The notes beneath the pieces are model-generated. The model saw only the letters and a program-made list of their open reading frames with translations. It was not told the DNA's origin and did no database searches. A stretch of DNA of 15,734 nucleotides from Phycisphaerales bacterium UBA1845 (GTDB lineage: Bacteria > Planctomycetota > Phycisphaerae > UBA1845), in NCBI GenBank assembly GCA_002338715.1, contig DDIR01000006.1:3809-19542 (forward strand), read 5' to 3'. A program made the translations under genes and the position numbers. Positions 14,101 through 15,734 of this stretch are shown here, in pieces; the first letter of the stretch is position 1; each line of letters opens with the position of its first letter.

Positions 14101-15734
14101 TCACCCGTTCCACGAATATCCGCAAGCACCGTCGACTCGCCTTGCGGTGGAGCAATAGGGCCAAACGTCAATTGCGATACGCCGGACCACGCGATTATTG
14201 AATTCAAATCGAAGTCAACCAACTCGCCTCCGTTCTGCTCGGAAAGACTCATCAATGCTGAAATCGATTGGGAACCTGTCAGAAGAAAATCATCGTTGTT
14301 GTTGGTGAGAAATCCGCCGAGCGGTTTTAGCTTCGGGTTGGCCGCGAATTCGAGTTGATCCGACGTTGTCGACGTTTCCTCAACGCCAAAGGGTTCGACG
14401 CTGGCTACGAGCAACTCGCCATCAAACAACAGGTTTGCCCCAGGTCCCGGCCCATCGTAAACCGCGCCCGTGATGGTCAGCAAGCCTTCGCCGACAAAAC
14501 TGGCAGACGCCAATCCACCTCCGCTGAGATCGCTGCCAATAAACTGCCCCGTCCAGCTCAGTGTGGCCGTTCCACTCTCGGTGCTCGGAGCGATGAACCA
14601 GTTGGTTTGGCTGCCCGCGACAATGAAATCGCTGATGGGTGCATCGATGATTTCCCAACGTGCAGGCAGTGGATCCGTTCCATTGGTTTGGGGCGCGAAG
14701 ATGTCGGTCGTCGAAATGAATCCGCTGACCGTCGTGATGACTTCCGCACCGCAAGGCGCTTCCCGTTTGATGCGCAGCGTGGAATCGTGATCCAAATCGA
14801 GTTGCCCCCCGCCTTTGATCACACTTTCAAACGCCTCGACTTCGCCGGTTTGGATATTCCAATCTCCTTCAAGCGTTACCTCCGTCTGCGAAATGCCGAC
14901 GCCAGCCCCACCACCGGAATTCTGACCGAGTGTAAGGTTCTCGATCGTCAGGAAACCGCCATAGCTCACCAGCCCGGATGCACAGTCTCCGCTGTTGTCA
15001 ATTAACGTGCAGTTTCGCAGCGTCGGACCGCCCGCGATCGTGATCAACCCCCCGCCCGATGCCGGCTGATCTGCATTGCCGCGCTCAATGCTGAATCCGT
15101 CGAGGATCGCCAGCGCCGAGGTGCCCGTCCCGCTGACGACATGATACGCATCGTCTGAAGGGTCATCGGCGACGCCAAGATCACCGCTCAGGATTGTCTC
15201 GTGCAATGAGACGTCTCGTTGGATGCGTGCCGTTTCCGACCCGTCAAACCCGCCATAGATCGCAACACCATCGAGCAACTGGAATGTGCTGCTGCGGTCG
15301 CCAAAGATTTGATTGCTGCCAAGATCCGGATAGTAGCTGCCTTCTGCCACCCAGATTTCCTGAGCGCCGCAACCGTTTGCTGCCGCGGCATTGAGCGCAT
15401 CCAGAAGTGCGGTGAATGCATCGGTCCAACTGCTTCCATCGTTCAGACCCATCGCGTCAACATCAACGAACAAGCGCGAACCGACAAACGTTCCGAATTC
15501 GTGCGCTCCCATGTCAACGATCGCAAACCCACCGGTTCCCGTGTCAACGGTCGCAGGATCATCCACGATTCTCGGCAATCCGCTTAAGTCGAACGGTGTT
15601 TGCTCAAGATAGTTCTCGTCACAATCAAGGTCCGTCTCGCCCGCGCGAATCAATCCATTGCTTCCGGCATCAATGGCAGGTGAACCGGGCAACAGGCGCA
15701 AATTGCCATAGTCATCGTCGGCGTCGCCCCAGCC
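11121..15734 (-). CDS. Giant secreted beta-helix / propeller protein with dockerin-like modules (C-terminal part)
   Basis: The frame is open from the right edge to the stop at 11121, giving at least 1,537 residues; the true start is outside the window, and the TTG at 15701 is an ordinary leucine codon. The visible part opens with the end of a beta-helix unit (PGSPAIDAGSN to VDMGAHEF). A new unit follows at once, starting FVDVDAMGLNDGSSWTDAF, with YGGFDGSETARIQRD and GGPTLRNCTLIDNSG as in right-handed parallel beta-helix proteins, and beta-rich sequence continues to about 13400. A sandwich-like region (about 13030-12760) leads to an internal dockerin-like module (12540-12743). About 330 residues with propeller-like repeats follow (VDSFGNLYVVS, HSGEYLYMGS, LQTGRLYVSG), then a terminal dockerin-like module. 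Asp, Gly, Asn and Ser are abundant, lysine is scarce and Cys is scattered, as in exported planctomycete proteins. It is probably surface-bound or secreted; its function, whether adhesion, scaffold or polysaccharide binding, is unknown. Confidence 0.85.
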   Translation of the reverse strand, partial: GWGDADDDYGNLRLLPGSPAIDAGSNGLIRAGETDLDCDENYLEQTPFDLSGLPRIVDDPATVDTGTGGFAIVDMGAHEFGTFVGSRLFVDVDAMGLNDGSSWTDAFTALLDALNAAAANGCGAQEIWVAEGSYYPDLGSNQIFGDRSSTFQLLDGVAIYGGFDGSETARIQRDVSLHETILSGDLGVADDPSDDAYHVVSGTGTSALAILDGFSIERGNADQPASGGGLITIAGGPTLRNCTLIDNSGDCASGLVSYGGFLTIENLTLGQNSGGGAGVGISQTEVTLEGDWNIQTGEVEAFESVIKGGGQLDLDHDSTLRIKREAPCGAEVITTVSGFISTTDIFAPQTNGTDPLPARWEIIDAPISDFIVAGSQTNWFIAPSTESGTATLSWTGQFIGSDLSGGGLASASFVGEGLLTITGAVYDGPGPGANLLFDGELLVASVEPFGVEETSTTSDQLEFAANPKLKPLGGFLTNNNDDFLLTGSQSISALMSLSEQNGGELVDFDLNSIIAWSGVSQLTFGPIAPPQGESTVLADIRGTGDIEIEPGARLVVGGSATLNLSGLADDVCSLEDSPGAPLGGAVNVLGSLVVQDAARIQNTNVAVSLLDLQGVNDIVHNDIRLVESAPGFGGEFFASGQSVVSCNSIVSEGDRYLDLDPDPTDGAQPSIVNNRVTVIIKEGTAGDQGTLLELRSIDYDCTSNGANPTCASGAFSAAGSPGFTVDPSENWVIDRLEVTTGAKVNLTNRAGFEFTSNGIAEAAYVKNLVMYPEATLNTALQALYYESLIYVDSNGSPVSSNGAEIVDIPLLGFSLGVIRMDDPTEAPFNEFDVRVRKRVRDTNDQQLPPPALPKQGAITLLPGELGGNNGVMEMTTLATGDFDAATSVAAKGAFARAGEEDITVEFEYLFLDDPNSDAEIIVYVSENPRVSEDLVELARIKPPHAGRPGAIGSAAFGVFHGTYASGQGNFRRGTYVELELRGDGARVWIDNWDPVISCIACSDLNGSSTVDTGDLLVLLSEVGKVANLQSDSWCLDLSQSNDQYVDLSDVLAIEVFINDDSLNACGTGVDGLGRSDDSNRNLRFNQPPPNSILIAGKASTPGEQGDVVYTIDTNGVCAAPSQVPSSTPGISGYHGNSRTISRGLNQIFQLNVRDGLVRMSDGAVVVSPASGAFGNSTVYVGVSNLGGGLFRGLPMLDAAFDPNDERIVYVTPVLVNTSDGQLYKATARLQLAEPADGSFAITALYGVNPHLESSITVSTYDWNQVVFEPDLQRVREVEVDSFGNLYVVSAVAAGGANDWISVYDTSIGNASEQRFNISSVLRSPAALLISHSGEYLYMGSSINEDATGTTHIYRFAIERSQGAVTNLIADGSIEIVNPTANDQSCGAEQCGQSAAITSIMENLQTGRLYVSGFTTPLFPANTPAQSAPFNGTTGSLLATPTLAVIDAPQSATGTFASIAIDCDGLSLPIAATFVAEPEPGDCDSDGDIDLDDYATCFETCLMGPNAGAVGGCAHVDFDLDGDVDLVDFATFGALLAN
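11124..11297 (-). other. C-terminal dockerin-like module of the giant protein
   Basis: The last 58 residues hold two calcium-loop motifs, DSDGDIDLDD and DLDGDVDLVD, separated by a cysteine-containing linker. This is the duplicated EF-hand-like arrangement of dockerin type I modules, which in planctomycetes commonly ends large exported proteins. It may bind a cohesin-like partner or serve as an export or anchoring tag. The binding partner is not in the window. Confidence 0.75.
12540..12743 (-). other. Internal dockerin-like module of the giant protein
   Basis: About 68 residues from CIACSDLNGS to LNACG carry two degenerate repeats, SDLNGSSTVDTGDLLVLL and LDLSQSNDQYVDLSDVL, flanked by cysteines. 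The spacing is that of a dockerin pair, but the second loop has an insertion (SQSNDQ), so calcium binding there is uncertain. Its position between a beta-sandwich region and the propeller region suggests that two formerly separate protein ends were joined. Confidence 0.6.

Noticed and set aside
15240..15734. Initiation of the giant protein at the TTG at 15701
   Set aside because: The frame stays open to the window edge and the residues before it (GWGDADDDYGN) continue the beta-helix ending, so the start is outside.
1..15734. CRISPR array, insertion sequence, tRNA, rRNA, phage or toxin-antitoxin genes
   Set aside because: No regular short repeats, transposase motifs, tRNA-like cloverleaf or rRNA stretches were recognised on reading both strands.

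Overview
The window is about 15.7 kb of GC-rich bacterial chromosome. Its style is that of Planctomycetota, possibly a Phycisphaerae-like lineage. The best clue is a very large secreted protein built from right-handed beta-helix units, beta-propeller-like repeats and planctomycete-style dockerin-like modules (DxDGDxDxxD loops). The lineage is inferred; no rRNA or tRNA is present to confirm it.

Layout. From 1 to 6376 everything reads on the minus strand, in three blocks. (a) priA - hom - apgM (3707 down to 1): the replication-restart helicase PriA, then homoserine dehydrogenase, then the start of an archaeal-type phosphoglycerate mutase family gene that overlaps hom by one base (TGATG). The last two probably act in threonine/methionine synthesis. 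(b) A 78-residue basic protein of unknown function (3842-4078) with its own promoter-like sequence and terminator. (c) groES - groEL (6376 down to 4312), the chaperonin operon, closed by a strong hairpin terminator at 4201-4241. A 465-base divergent intergenic region (6377-6841) follows. It has two imperfect dyads and no CIRCE element.

The plus strand carries a two-gene operon: a thiamine-pyrophosphate enzyme of the acetolactate synthase type (6842-8485) and an NAD(P)-dependent aldehyde dehydrogenase (8544-9971). Converging on it from the minus strand is a putative exported or lipoprotein phosphatase of the dual-specificity type (10009-10674). After a 446-base stretch with no convincing gene (10675-11120), the rest of the window (11121-15734) is the C-terminal 1,537 residues of the giant cell-surface or secreted protein. 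Its N-terminus lies beyond the window.

Most of the window is housekeeping and ordinary. I see no mobile element, CRISPR array, phage gene or defence island, and nothing I would call a clear new system. The parts most worth a second look are the TPP-enzyme/aldehyde dehydrogenase pair, the giant protein with one internal and one terminal dockerin-like module, the orphan 78-residue gene with its own transcription signals, and a few residue-level oddities in PriA and GroEL.
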